A DNA stretch of 64,000 nt from Alphaproteobacteria bacterium (GTDB lineage Bacteria > Pseudomonadota > Alphaproteobacteria > Micavibrionales > Micavibrionaceae), in NCBI GenBank assembly GCA_002690045.1, contig NZDE01000011.1:214582-278581 (forward strand), given 5' to 3'. Shown in pieces: positions 8,589-17,024 of the stretch. The notes under the pieces were generated by a model. That model worked only from the letters and a program-made list of their open reading frames with translations, was not told where the DNA came from and searched no databases. Positions within the stretch are counted from its first letter, which is position 1. Every line of letters begins with the position of its first letter. The translations under genes were made by a program, and so were the position numbers.

Positions 8589-10532
8589 ATGAGTGCAGAA
8601 AATTTGAATTTTAGTGCAGATGTCGCGCGGCTTTTGGATATTGTTGCCAACGCCCTTTATTCAAATCGTGATGTCTTTCTTCGTGAATTAATTTCCAACA
8701 GTGCGGATGCCTGTGACCGTCTGCGTTACGAGGCACTTGGAAATGACAAACTTATCAAAGGTGATGCGGACCTACGTATCGAAATCCGTAAAGATAGCAA
8801 AGAACGCAAAATTTACATTTGTGATAACGGCATTGGCATGGATCATGAAGATCTAGTCAATAACCTTGGTACAATCGCCCGTTCTGGCACAGGTCAGATC
8901 ATGGAAGCGGTTAAAGCACAAAAAGAAAGCGGCAATGACAAAGGTGATTTAAACCTTATTGGTCAGTTCGGCGTTGGCTTTTATGCGAGCTTCATGGTTT
9001 CCGAAAGCGTTGAAGTCGTTTCACGCAAGGCTGGCAGCAAAGATACATGGCTGTGGTCATCTGATGGCCGCACAGGCTATACAATCGATAAAGCCGATAA
9101 AGCGCATGAAGATTTACTCATAGGCCCACGCGGCACAACGATTATTCTGAACGTTAAGAATGACGGTAGTGATTACCTTATCAACGAAAAAATCAAACAG
9201 ATCATTCTGACATATTCTGACCATATTGATATTCCGATTTATCTTGGTTCAAAAGATGAATTGGAAGAAGGTGAAGAATGGGCACCAGTAAACACAGCAT
9301 CTGCCTTATGGATGCGCCCAAAGTCAGAGATTACAGCTGAACAATATAATGCGTTTTTCTCTCACCTAACCCACAGCTATGGCGTTGATGAGCCTGTATC
9401 GACAATACATTGGCGCGCTGAAGGGACATTGGAGTTTACCTCCCTACTCTTCTTGCCCTCTATGCGTCCGTGGGATTTATATGATCCTTCACGTAAGGCT
9501 GGCCTTCACCTTTACGTGAAGCGCGTATTTATTACCGATAAATGCGAAGAACTTCTATATCCTTGGCTGCGCTTCGTACAGGGTATTGTTGATTGTCAGG
9601 ACTTGCCACTCAATATTTCACGCGAAATGTTGCAGCATAATTTGGTCCTACAGAAGATCCGCAGCGCTATTACACGCCGTGTGTTAAAGGAAATTGACCA
9701 ACTCGCACGTAATGACAACACCGCATTTGAAGCCTTCTGGCTACAATTTGGCGCGGTGATTAAAGAAGGCCTATATGACGCGGCACAGCACCGTGATGAA
9801 ATCTTTAAAATCTGCCGTTTTTATTCAACGCACGAAGATGGCAAGCTAACAAGCTTAGAAGATTATGTTGCCCGCATGAAAGACGGTCAGAAATCAATTT
9901 TCTACATTGCTGGTGAAAAAGCCAAAGTCCTTAAAAACAGCCCACAAATTGAAGGCTTTAAATCTCGTGGCATCGAAGTTCTATTCTTTGAGGATACGAT
10001 TGATGAGTTTTGGGTACAGAACGCTATGGGCTTTGGGGATCACCCTTTTGTGTCCGTGACTAAGGGCAATATTGACCTTGATGCAGTTGCAAACCCAAAT
10101 AAAGAAGACGAAGAGCTCAAAAACGACAAAGAAAAGGAAGAAGACAAAGGCGCAGACACTAATGTCATTACATTGATTGACCGCATGAAGTCTATCCTTG
10201 GTGATGAAATTGGTGATGTCCGCACATCAAGTCGCTTAACGTCATCACCTGTATGTCTTGTTGCTGGCGATAAAGAGGCTGATTTAGGCCTAGAAAAAAT
10301 GCTCCGTATTCAGCAGAATTATCAAGGCGAGTCTAAACGCATTCTTGAAATCAATGCGAAGCACCCACTAATCGTCCGCATGGCTGAAATTGCCGCGAAT
10401 GATAGTAACGGTAAGCTTGAAAAGGCTACGCATTTGCTCCTCGACCAAGCGCGCATCATTCAAGGAGAAACCGTTAAAGACCCAACAAGCTTTGCACTTA
10501 ACATGTCCGAATTTATTCAGGGCGGCATTTAA
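8589..10532 (+). CDS. htpG: Molecular chaperone HtpG (Hsp90 family)
   Basis: HtpG is the cytosolic bacterial Hsp90, an ATP-dependent dimeric chaperone. The 647-residue protein has the GHKL ATPase domain with ELISNSADACDRLR near 33-46, DNGIGM near 79-84 and GQFGVGFYASFM near 120-131. A middle domain carries NISREMLQ near 344, and there is a C-terminal dimerisation domain. A charged insert EDEELKNDKEKEEDKGAD near 500-518 is low complexity and probably a flexible linker. A strong terminator follows and the start is preceded by an AGAGGAAAA Shine-Dalgarno. Confidence 0.97.
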   Translation: MSAENLNFSADVARLLDIVANALYSNRDVFLRELISNSADACDRLRYEALGNDKLIKGDADLRIEIRKDSKERKIYICDNGIGMDHEDLVNNLGTIARSGTGQIMEAVKAQKESGNDKGDLNLIGQFGVGFYASFMVSESVEVVSRKAGSKDTWLWSSDGRTGYTIDKADKAHEDLLIGPRGTTIILNVKNDGSDYLINEKIKQIILTYSDHIDIPIYLGSKDELEEGEEWAPVNTASALWMRPKSEITAEQYNAFFSHLTHSYGVDEPVSTIHWRAEGTLEFTSLLFLPSMRPWDLYDPSRKAGLHLYVKRVFITDKCEELLYPWLRFVQGIVDCQDLPLNISREMLQHNLVLQKIRSAITRRVLKEIDQLARNDNTAFEAFWLQFGAVIKEGLYDAAQHRDEIFKICRFYSTHEDGKLTSLEDYVARMKDGQKSIFYIAGEKAKVLKNSPQIEGFKSRGIEVLFFEDTIDEFWVQNAMGFGDHPFVSVTKGNIDLDAVANPNKEDEELKNDKEKEEDKGADTNVITLIDRMKSILGDEIGDVRTSSRLTSSPVCLVAGDKEADLGLEKMLRIQQNYQGESKRILEINAKHPLIVRMAEIAANDSNGKLEKATHLLLDQARIIQGETVKDPTSFALNMSEFIQGGI

Positions 10533-10540
10533 AAACAACA

Positions 10541-10572
10541 AAAAACGGCGCTGAAATAAGCGCCGTTTTTTT
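10541..10572. terminator. Terminator after htpG
   Basis: A 9-bp stem (10544-10552 with 10559-10567) has a 6-base loop and is followed by a T-run. The left A-run allows use by the small minus-strand gene as well. Confidence 0.85.
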
Positions 10573-10593
10573 GAATTCTGTTTTTATAAAATA

Positions 10594-10773
10594 TTACACA
10601 ACAATATTAAGAAGTGAGCCACGTACTGCGTTTTTGGGAACCTGCGTTTGTTCATCAAGCTGTTTGTTAACCGCTTTTACATCCTGCTCCGCATTGGCTT
10701 TTACAATGTTTTGTTGTGTTTGTAATTGTGTCGTCTGTGCCGTATTCGTTGAAACATTTGATAATACGTTCAT
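10594..10773 (-). CDS. Small orphan protein of 59 residues
   Basis: A short minus-strand reading frame starting MNVLSNVSTNTAQTTQLQTQ and ending RGSLLNIVV. It is Gln/Asn/Thr-rich, looks like one or two amphipathic helices, and has no cysteine or membrane segment. It starts with ATG behind a weak GGA and ends just before the htpG terminator, which can serve it too. The closing GSLLNI pattern loosely recalls the short YjfB-type putative motility proteins that end in G-S-x-hydrophobic-D, but this is a faint likeness. Codon use resembles neighbouring genes, which supports its being real. Confidence 0.55.
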   Translation of the reverse strand: MNVLSNVSTNTAQTTQLQTQQNIVKANAEQDVKAVNKQLDEQTQVPKNAVRGSLLNIVV

Positions 10774-10879
10774 TTTCCAATCCCATTAAATAATAAATCT
10801 TAATATTACCCATTATATCACAAAAACTTAATAAAGTACAAATAAACACCACCAAACTCTTAATACATGCGCTGTATCA

Positions 10880-10908
10880 TTGACGTTTAGCCCTGTCTTG
10901 TCTACTAT
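10880..10908 (+). promoter_or_regulatory. Sigma70-like promoter for the ribokinase-like gene
   Basis: TTGACG (10880-10885) and TACTAT (10903-10908) are separated by exactly 17 bases, about 50 bases before the ATG at 10957. Confidence 0.6.
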
Positions 10909-10956
10909 GCGTGCAGTTTAACGATAAAATATTTTCTACAGGGCAGGAAACAAAGC

Positions 10957-11895
10957 ATGAGCGTAATTGTATTCGGGTCGCTTAATACGGACCTATGTTA
11001 CCAAGTGAGAGAGCTTCCACGCGCAGGCGAAACAATCAGCGCACTTAATTTTGAAGTTTTCAACGGTGGTAAAGGTGCAAACCAAGCAATATCCTCGGCG
11101 CGCAGTGGCGCAAAAACCGCGATGGTTGGGACGATTGGCCGCGATGCTTATGGGCAAGACCACGTAAATTCTATGGATGGTGAAGGCATTGATACAAGCT
11201 ACATCCAACATGCATCTAAACCAACAGGCATAGCCAATATATATATCGACCAACATGGTGAAAATAACATTGTATTGAATGCCGGCGCCAACAGCGTAAC
11301 AAACGCTGCGCAGCTTGCAAAATACCCTCTATCTGCTGATGACATTTGCGTTTTCCAAATGGAAGTCAACCATCAGGAAATTGTTAAAGCCATTAAACAT
11401 GCAAAAAGCAAAGGTGCGCGCACTATACTAAACCTAGCCCCCGCACCAGATGATTTTGTCGATGGTTTATTTGATGATATAGATTATCTGATCTTGAATG
11501 AAGGCGAAGCAGAAAAAGTTTATACGTATTTAAGCAAAGACACATCATTACCCGACAGCTATGCACAGGCTCACTTTATAGCCAAACATCTAAACACAAA
11601 TTGTATCGTCACATTGGGCGGCGAAGGCGTTTTTGCGGTTACGACCGATCAAAACGAACATAAAGCCACGCCACTAAGCCTTAAGCCACAAGATATTGTC
11701 GACACGACCGGCGCTGGAGATGCTTTTACAGGTGCCTTTAGCAGCGCCCTATATAATCAATACGACCTTAGTGCTGCATTACAATTTGCGGCAATTGCGG
11801 GGTCATTAGCGTGTTTAAAATTAGGCGCACAATCATCCTACCCAAACAAAGATGAAATTTTAGCCAAGTTACAAGACGTCAATAAAGCTGCATAA
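10957..11895 (+). CDS. rbsK: Ribokinase-like PfkB-family sugar kinase
   Basis: The 312-residue protein phosphorylates a sugar, probably ribose, with ATP. It shows the PfkB N-terminal signature GGKGANQA near residues 37-44 with the substrate-contacting N-terminal GSLNTD, and the C-terminal signature DTTGAGDAFTGAF near 248-260 with the catalytic Asp and anion hole. Ribokinase typically has GGKGANQAVA, which fits well. No rbs transporter lies next to it. A second, less standard member lies at 15933-16883 and an adenosine kinase at 19735-20745. A good promoter and GGGCAGG lie upstream. Confidence 0.85.
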   Translation: MSVIVFGSLNTDLCYQVRELPRAGETISALNFEVFNGGKGANQAISSARSGAKTAMVGTIGRDAYGQDHVNSMDGEGIDTSYIQHASKPTGIANIYIDQHGENNIVLNAGANSVTNAAQLAKYPLSADDICVFQMEVNHQEIVKAIKHAKSKGARTILNLAPAPDDFVDGLFDDIDYLILNEGEAEKVYTYLSKDTSLPDSYAQAHFIAKHLNTNCIVTLGGEGVFAVTTDQNEHKATPLSLKPQDIVDTTGAGDAFTGAFSSALYNQYDLSAALQFAAIAGSLACLKLGAQSSYPNKDEILAKLQDVNKAA

Positions 11896-11901
11896 GCATA
11901 T

Positions 11902-12369
11902 TTATCCGTATTTTTGAACATAGCGTCCGCAGGCTGCGCATAACGCTTCGGCAATACTTTGCCCTGCTTCATTGTTATAACTTTGAATTTGGTTATCCGC
12001 GATAAGCTGTAGGCTTTGTATATATACTTTTATAATATCTATTAAATCCGCATTCACGCGCTGAGCAATATCAAAAATCTGTAGAACTTCGTTAGATAAG
12101 GCCGAAACCAACGGAAATGAAAACATCTTTCCATGCGCCTTCATTGTCATCACTTCTTTTATTAACAATTGCCGCTTAGTTTCTGATAAATCATCAGTAT
12201 GCTCCGTAGCGATAATATCACACATGACCTCTACTGACTTGTGTATGTATGATGAAAATCCAACGTCACACTTTTCAATTACTTCTTCAGCACGTTTTAT
12301 ACGTTCTTCTGGAATGCCACCAGAACCGACTTTTTCTTTTAATGTATTTTTAGGCGTTGCAAATCTCAT
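11902..12369 (-). CDS. HPt-like helical protein without the phospho-histidine
   Basis: A 155-residue helical protein encoded just downstream of a single-domain receiver (47-base gap, same strand). It starts RFATPKNTLKEKVGSGG. The region around residues 70-95, with MTMKAHGKMFSFPLVSALS, lines up with the phosphotransfer helix of alphaproteobacterial HPt proteins (pattern AHxxKGQGxxFGYPLI), but Met occupies the place of the phospho-accepting His; His79 lies four or five residues on. I recall similar proteins beside receivers in other alphaproteobacteria, so this may be a family trait. It is probably a receiver partner without phosphotransfer activity. Confidence 0.6.
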   Translation of the reverse strand: MRFATPKNTLKEKVGSGGIPEERIKRAEEVIEKCDVGFSSYIHKSVEVMCDIIATEHTDDLSETKRQLLIKEVMTMKAHGKMFSFPLVSALSNEVLQIFDIAQRVNADLIDIIKVYIQSLQLIADNQIQSYNNEAGQSIAEALCAACGRYVQKYG

Positions 12370-12416
12370 TAATTTGCCTCGTTAATATACTTTACTTCAA
12401 AATTCTAATTAAAAAG

Positions 12417-12914
12417 TTATCCGCCATCATCATAACGGCGTTTTGGTCCACCATATTCATTCTGCGCGCGTTTTCTGCGGCGATCAGGGCCAAAAAACTC
12501 ACCACTATCAACAAACTGGCGCGGCTTTTCTATTGCCTGCATAATGCGTGTATAAAGGTCTTTTGCTGTAAATGGTTTTACTAGAAACTCGCTTACACCG
12601 ATATCACGCGCTTGCATGACGCGCAGCTTGTGTGAAAAGCCCGTCATTAAAACAATCGGCACATATGAATTTTTAGATAACGGATCTCTACGAATAAGCT
12701 TTACTAGATCAAGTCCACTCATATCACCCATAATCCAGTCAGCAATCACCAAATCAGGTGCATGTTTTTGGAACAGTTCAAACCCTGTTTCCGCATCATG
12801 TGCAATATGCACTTCGGTGAACCCAAATGTTTGTAATATACGCTTTGTCAGCATCGCCATGGGAACCATATCCTCGACGATCAAAACAGACGCACGATCA
12901 AGTGTATATGTCAT
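12417..12914 (-). CDS. CheY-like single-domain response regulator with FGPDRRR tail
   Basis: The 165-residue protein is a stand-alone receiver. It has the acidic pair Glu14-Asp15, phospho-acceptor Asp59 in VIADWIM, Thr91 and Lys113 in VKPF. After the receiver fold comes a tail beginning RQFVDSGEFFGPDRRR, a motif common to alphaproteobacterial soluble receivers, followed by a basic, Gly-rich end. No output DNA-binding domain is present, so it likely acts through protein contact, perhaps with the HPt-like partner encoded right after it. The cognate kinase is not in the window. Confidence 0.85.
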   Translation of the reverse strand: MTYTLDRASVLIVEDMVPMAMLTKRILQTFGFTEVHIAHDAETGFELFQKHAPDLVIADWIMGDMSGLDLVKLIRRDPLSKNSYVPIVLMTGFSHKLRVMQARDIGVSEFLVKPFTAKDLYTRIMQAIEKPRQFVDSGEFFGPDRRRKRAQNEYGGPKRRYDDGG

Positions 12915-13071
12915 TACCTCTACCTACAGCCATTGATTAGTAAATTTTAATATAGAAAAGTTACGAAATTATTACTATGTATATACTTATGTATGAAAAA
13001 GTGGACAGAAAATGTCTATTAAATTTAATGGGGCTATCATGACACAAGAGAAGATTCATGACAAATTAAAT

Positions 13072-15297
13072 TTAAGACATTGTTTTAAAGCCAAAAAAGG
13101 GTGAGGTACCAGATGTCGGGTAATCCTTATTCATATGTAGATACATCACATCACCATATGTAAATCTTTTTTCTGACTGACCCGTAAAATATGACGGCAT
13201 AACTAATTCTTCGCGCCCAGCATCAAGTTCTATGCCGAGTTCATTTAAGCTCTTTTGATTAAAATATGTACTGACATCAAAGTTCTCATATCTTAACAGC
13301 ACAGACTTCCCTGTTATTTCAGCTACGCGCACAGGCTCAATACTTTCTGACAGCTCTTTCATTATCGCATAAGAACGTTGTTGATGGCTGTTTTGAAACA
13401 ACACACTATGGCGCAGCTGCACATCATTTAAATGATCACAAACATCTTGAACATATGATTGATCATAGAGCTTATCTGCACCTTTTATATCAATTCCTAA
13501 TTCAAGAAATAAACGCGCCTGATTAATATAATCTATATGACGGCGCGCAGAGGATGATACAGTCGCATAGGCGGACACACCAATATCTATATGCCCTTTA
13601 TTCATTGCACCATATTGTGAAAAATTCAGTTTCGTATCGTGAATAATCGCGGCGACTTTATCTTTCTGACCAACTTTATCAGCCTCTACCAATAACGTTC
13701 CTATATCTTCTGCGGTACAGTCCTGTCCGCGTACAGGTAAAATTTGTGCAAATGGCGCGGATATTTTTCCTAAATTATAGCGCATGAAATCATAATGTGC
13801 GGCAGAAGTGCTGATGCCCATATTTCTATATCCAGCATAAAGCCCTTTTTCAGCAAACCATTTACCTGCAGTAGCATTAGCGTGGATCATACGATCTGCT
13901 ACAATATTGCTATCAATTACGCCAGTTTCACTGCACGCATTAAATATGCTACGAAGCGGCGTTGCACTTGCTTGCTGTGCCATATTCCGACGCGCATCCA
14001 TAAAGTCTTGGTATACCGTATATCTAGGGTCACCGGCAGCAATAGCTTTTTTGAAATCTTGCGGTGTGATATTTTTATTTACGCGAATAACGTCCGAGCG
14101 GAATGTTTGTTTAAAGTCTAAATCAACCAAGCGGCCGTCCAGATTATATTCAGAACGCACAACAAGGACTGGGCAATCCTGCCCCGCATGTAAAGACGCA
14201 TGACCATGACTTAACATGGTTGGAATAGTCGGGCACACTGTACGTTTACCCGCATATAAAGTTTGCCCTACATTTAAGGATGCCTCATATAGCGGGGATT
14301 CCATATCAAAAATTAACGGTACAGCGATCAAATATGTTTCCTGTGTATCCCCGCCGCTATGGCGCTCTAACGAAAAGGCATCGTCAATACATTTCGTGCC
14401 CGCGTCATCAATACTGATAATAAATTTATTATCATTGGCCTTAGGCGTGATGAATGGCCCGGCAGTGGCTTGCACCCGTTTTGCTTCATCAATAACGCGG
14501 CGCTTATGCTGCCCCGGTATATCAAACTTTGCCAAGCTAGATGCCAAATTCTTTACATGGCTGTGCGGGTTGTAAACTTCCTGCATTTGCGCCAATTCAA
14601 GGCGCGGTGAAAATGGCGAATATGTCGATGAAATTTTGAATCTATATATAGAATCGCATTTTAATGATGCATGCGCTGCCCCACTAAACAGCACACCTTT
14701 ATACATGTCACCAAGCAAACGTATTTGATTTGATTTACTACGCTGCGCCAAGGCGATAACGTGTGTAGCCTCTCTTTTAGCGCTAAAAGCAAAGCTAGGC
14801 TCAACACAAATTGTCTTTTGAGAGGACGCTCCTATAAAGCCCAACTCCTCTTGCGATAATTGTAAATCTTGAAAACGGAAAAGCCCCTTCTTACCTGGCA
14901 TAAATGCATATTTGTGAAAATCTTTTGTACGCATGACAAAACGTATGTTTAAGTCTTCAACACCACCGCATGGCTTTAGTGTAATGAATTTTTCGTTCTC
15001 ACCTGATGAAAGGTCAGGGATCTCGGCGACAAAGAAGTTAGGAATGTCTTTGCTATTACTCGCGCGGTATATCTCCTGCCCACTATCCGATATACTGCGC
15101 GTTATAATATTTTTCTGGCATAGATTTTTTAAAGCTTTAGAAAAATTCTGGCGTGGGAAATTGGCCCCCATCAAATCATACCAATTATCCGCGCCAATAA
15201 ATTTGGACGGAAAAGCACGAAACGCAAACAGGACCTTGCGTTCATCCTTTGACAGATCTTTAAGTTTGTCAGCGCTATATGGCGCAGATTTTCCCAT
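13072..15297 (-). CDS. Divergent RNase II/RNase R-family (RNB) protein with altered active site
   Basis: The 741-residue protein resembles the RNB exoribonuclease family: an N-terminal winged-helix-like region, then FDIPGQHKRRVIDEAKR near 258-274, an RNB core start ISIDDAGTKCIDDAFSL near 294-310, and MIHANATAGKWFAEKGLYAGYR, which corresponds to the family's MIxANxxAAxxL element. In E. coli RNase II the metal-binding set is Asp201, 207, 209 and 210; here the equivalents are Asp297, Cys303, Asp305 and Asp306, so one ligand is replaced. The usual IADVSxYV segment is also changed. It may be an inactive RNA-binding relative or a modified nuclease. AAGGTGA precedes the ATG. Confidence 0.7.
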   Translation of the reverse strand: MGKSAPYSADKLKDLSKDERKVLFAFRAFPSKFIGADNWYDLMGANFPRQNFSKALKNLCQKNIITRSISDSGQEIYRASNSKDIPNFFVAEIPDLSSGENEKFITLKPCGGVEDLNIRFVMRTKDFHKYAFMPGKKGLFRFQDLQLSQEELGFIGASSQKTICVEPSFAFSAKREATHVIALAQRSKSNQIRLLGDMYKGVLFSGAAHASLKCDSIYRFKISSTYSPFSPRLELAQMQEVYNPHSHVKNLASSLAKFDIPGQHKRRVIDEAKRVQATAGPFITPKANDNKFIISIDDAGTKCIDDAFSLERHSGGDTQETYLIAVPLIFDMESPLYEASLNVGQTLYAGKRTVCPTIPTMLSHGHASLHAGQDCPVLVVRSEYNLDGRLVDLDFKQTFRSDVIRVNKNITPQDFKKAIAAGDPRYTVYQDFMDARRNMAQQASATPLRSIFNACSETGVIDSNIVADRMIHANATAGKWFAEKGLYAGYRNMGISTSAAHYDFMRYNLGKISAPFAQILPVRGQDCTAEDIGTLLVEADKVGQKDKVAAIIHDTKLNFSQYGAMNKGHIDIGVSAYATVSSSARRHIDYINQARLFLELGIDIKGADKLYDQSYVQDVCDHLNDVQLRHSVLFQNSHQQRSYAIMKELSESIEPVRVAEITGKSVLLRYENFDVSTYFNQKSLNELGIELDAGREELVMPSYFTGQSEKRFTYGDVMYLHMNKDYPTSGTSPFFGFKTMS

Positions 15298-15507
15298 TAT
15301 TCACCTTATTATTATGTAGATATACACACTTAAACGATACCACGCAATATTTCAATAAAATTATGAAAAAATAGACATAACATATCTGATTAAAAAATAA
15401 TTTGGATAGCAGTGGATAGAATGCCCCACTACATATTGGCAAACATGTTAAATAATATTAGATTAGAGTTACAAACCCATAGTCGATTTATTTCAGGAAA
15501 GATTGTT

Positions 15508-15936
15508 ATGCAGGCAAATCGAAAAGAAATCATTATGAATTTTTCTGTACCACCAAGTGACGATGACATTTTGGTGCTTGCTAAAGATACACTTGAAAAC
15601 CTTCCTGATGAATTTAGTGAATTTTGTAAAGACATTGAACTCGCCGTCGAAGATTTCGCCAGTGAAGATGTTGAGCAACAATTAGACGCAGAAGATCCAT
15701 ATGAAATTTTGCTATTCCTTAAATCAGGCAAAGAAATTTCACCGGGTATAGAGGCTAAAAACTCAGCGGATAATGACTGCCTAGTCCTTTATCGCCGCCC
15801 AATTCTTGATTATTGGGCTGAGGTTGAAGAAGATTTTAGCGACGTGATCACACGCATTATCTTCGAAGAAATTGCAGCTGAGCATGACTATACAGCCGAT
15901 GAAATCGCTGAAATGGTTTTAAGCCACTTAAGTTAA
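15508..15936 (+). CDS. Degenerate minimal metallopeptidase-like protein (zinc motif lost)
   Basis: From the ATG at 15508 (AGGAAAG six bases upstream) the protein has 142 residues. Its layout follows the small alphaproteobacterial metallopeptidase family: PPSxxDxxxLAxxxLxxLPxEFxxxCxDIxxxVEDF near 15-50, then LVLYRRPILDxW near 92-103 and DVITRII before the zinc motif. Where the family has HEIGHHFG, this protein has EEIAAEHD around 120-127, so the HExxH ligands are gone. It is therefore probably not a zinc peptidase. An upstream in-frame ATG at 15412 is less likely. It overlaps the convergent kinase gene by four bases. Confidence 0.65.
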   Translation: MQANRKEIIMNFSVPPSDDDILVLAKDTLENLPDEFSEFCKDIELAVEDFASEDVEQQLDAEDPYEILLFLKSGKEISPGIEAKNSADNDCLVLYRRPILDYWAEVEEDFSDVITRIIFEEIAAEHDYTADEIAEMVLSHLS

Positions 15937-16883
15937 ATAATTTGTGATGCTGGCGCGGCCTTAGGGAAGTTTTCTAACGCCTTTTCAATATCATCTAGAT
16001 ACGGGAATGATGGCTGTGCGCCAGCGCCGCGACATGATAGCGACCCTGCCACAGCTGCGTAGCGTATGGCTTCCTCTATCGGCATATCGTTATAAAGGCA
16101 TGCCGCAAGCGTACCACAATAGGCATCACTCGCCCCCCACAGCTCTTTTGCTTTAGGCGTATTTTCTAATGCCAATGCTGGCACGCCCCACGAGTCACCA
16201 TCAGGGGTCACAACAACAGAGCCTTTTTCGCCGAGGGTCACAATACAGGTTAAGTCGCCCTCTTTCGCTAAGCCATTGGCAATAATCACCGCATTATTTT
16301 TACGATCCATCTCTGTGGCAATAGCAATTTGTTTCGCTTCCAACTGGTTAACCACGAGGTAATCAATCATGCTTAAGAATTTGCGCGGGATCATCTTCAT
16401 CGGCGCAAGGTTGAGCATGATTTTCGCGCCGTTTTCTTTAGCACGTTGCATTAACTTGTAATTTTCTTCTTCAGGCAACTCCATTTGCAATAATACAAAC
16501 GCTGCCTCATTCAAAATTTCGTCGGGAATCTGTTCTGCCGTTGCATCGCCATTCGCGCCGCGTGCTTGATATATGCGTATAGACTGGTTGCGATCAATCG
16601 CAATAGAGTTTCCGCCTGTTGGCTTATCTGACTTTCCTAGGCCTGATGTGACGACACCATCCATGCGCAGCTTATCCGTCAGTTTCTTACCTATCGGATC
16701 ATCACCGACCATACCGACAATAGCCGTTTTGGGCCCCATGCGATGCGCGGCAAGCGCTTGGTTACCGCCGCGCCCACCGGGGTGTGTTTCATAAGTTGTT
16801 GCATAAACAGGGGATTGGTCTTGCGGGTGTTCATCAACCTCAAGAAAGAAATCCATACAAAGTGAACCAAAAACTATAAGCAT
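15933..16883 (-). CDS. PfkB-family carbohydrate kinase, atypical ribokinase-like
   Basis: The 316-residue protein has the PfkB N-terminal signature as GGRGGNQALAAHRMG near residues 36-50. The normally DTTGAGDAF C-terminal motif reads ELWGASDAYCG near 270-280. The Asp that acts as base is kept, but the preceding Asp-Thr-Thr and the second Gly are changed, which could affect the anion hole or nucleotide site. It is about 30 percent like the ribokinase-like protein at 10957 by eye, especially at NLAPxK and IVTLGExG. The substrate is unknown. It is convergent with the preceding gene. Confidence 0.75.
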   Translation of the reverse strand: MLIVFGSLCMDFFLEVDEHPQDQSPVYATTYETHPGGRGGNQALAAHRMGPKTAIVGMVGDDPIGKKLTDKLRMDGVVTSGLGKSDKPTGGNSIAIDRNQSIRIYQARGANGDATAEQIPDEILNEAAFVLLQMELPEEENYKLMQRAKENGAKIMLNLAPMKMIPRKFLSMIDYLVVNQLEAKQIAIATEMDRKNNAVIIANGLAKEGDLTCIVTLGEKGSVVVTPDGDSWGVPALALENTPKAKELWGASDAYCGTLAACLYNDMPIEEAIRYAAVAGSLSCRGAGAQPSFPYLDDIEKALENFPKAAPASQII

Positions 16884-17024
16884 CTTTTAGACTATCAACA
16901 GAGACATAATTAAAATCAAATCAGGGGATTATATCATCTTGCTAATGAATTTTAAATAAGGCATAAGATATTCTAGAAAAGAAACCATAAATTGACAAAT
17001 CTGCCTGAACAGTGAGTAAGCGCC

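Noticed and set aside
13040-13105. A 21-residue plus-strand frame (MTQEKIHDKLNLRHC) at the end of the RNB gene
   Set aside because: It overlaps the end of the RNB gene in antisense, is very short, and has only a weak GGGG site.
16990-17024. TTGACA just before hemA as its promoter
   Set aside because: A -10 at the proper distance would be AGTAAG, a poor match, and transcription would start at or inside the coding region.
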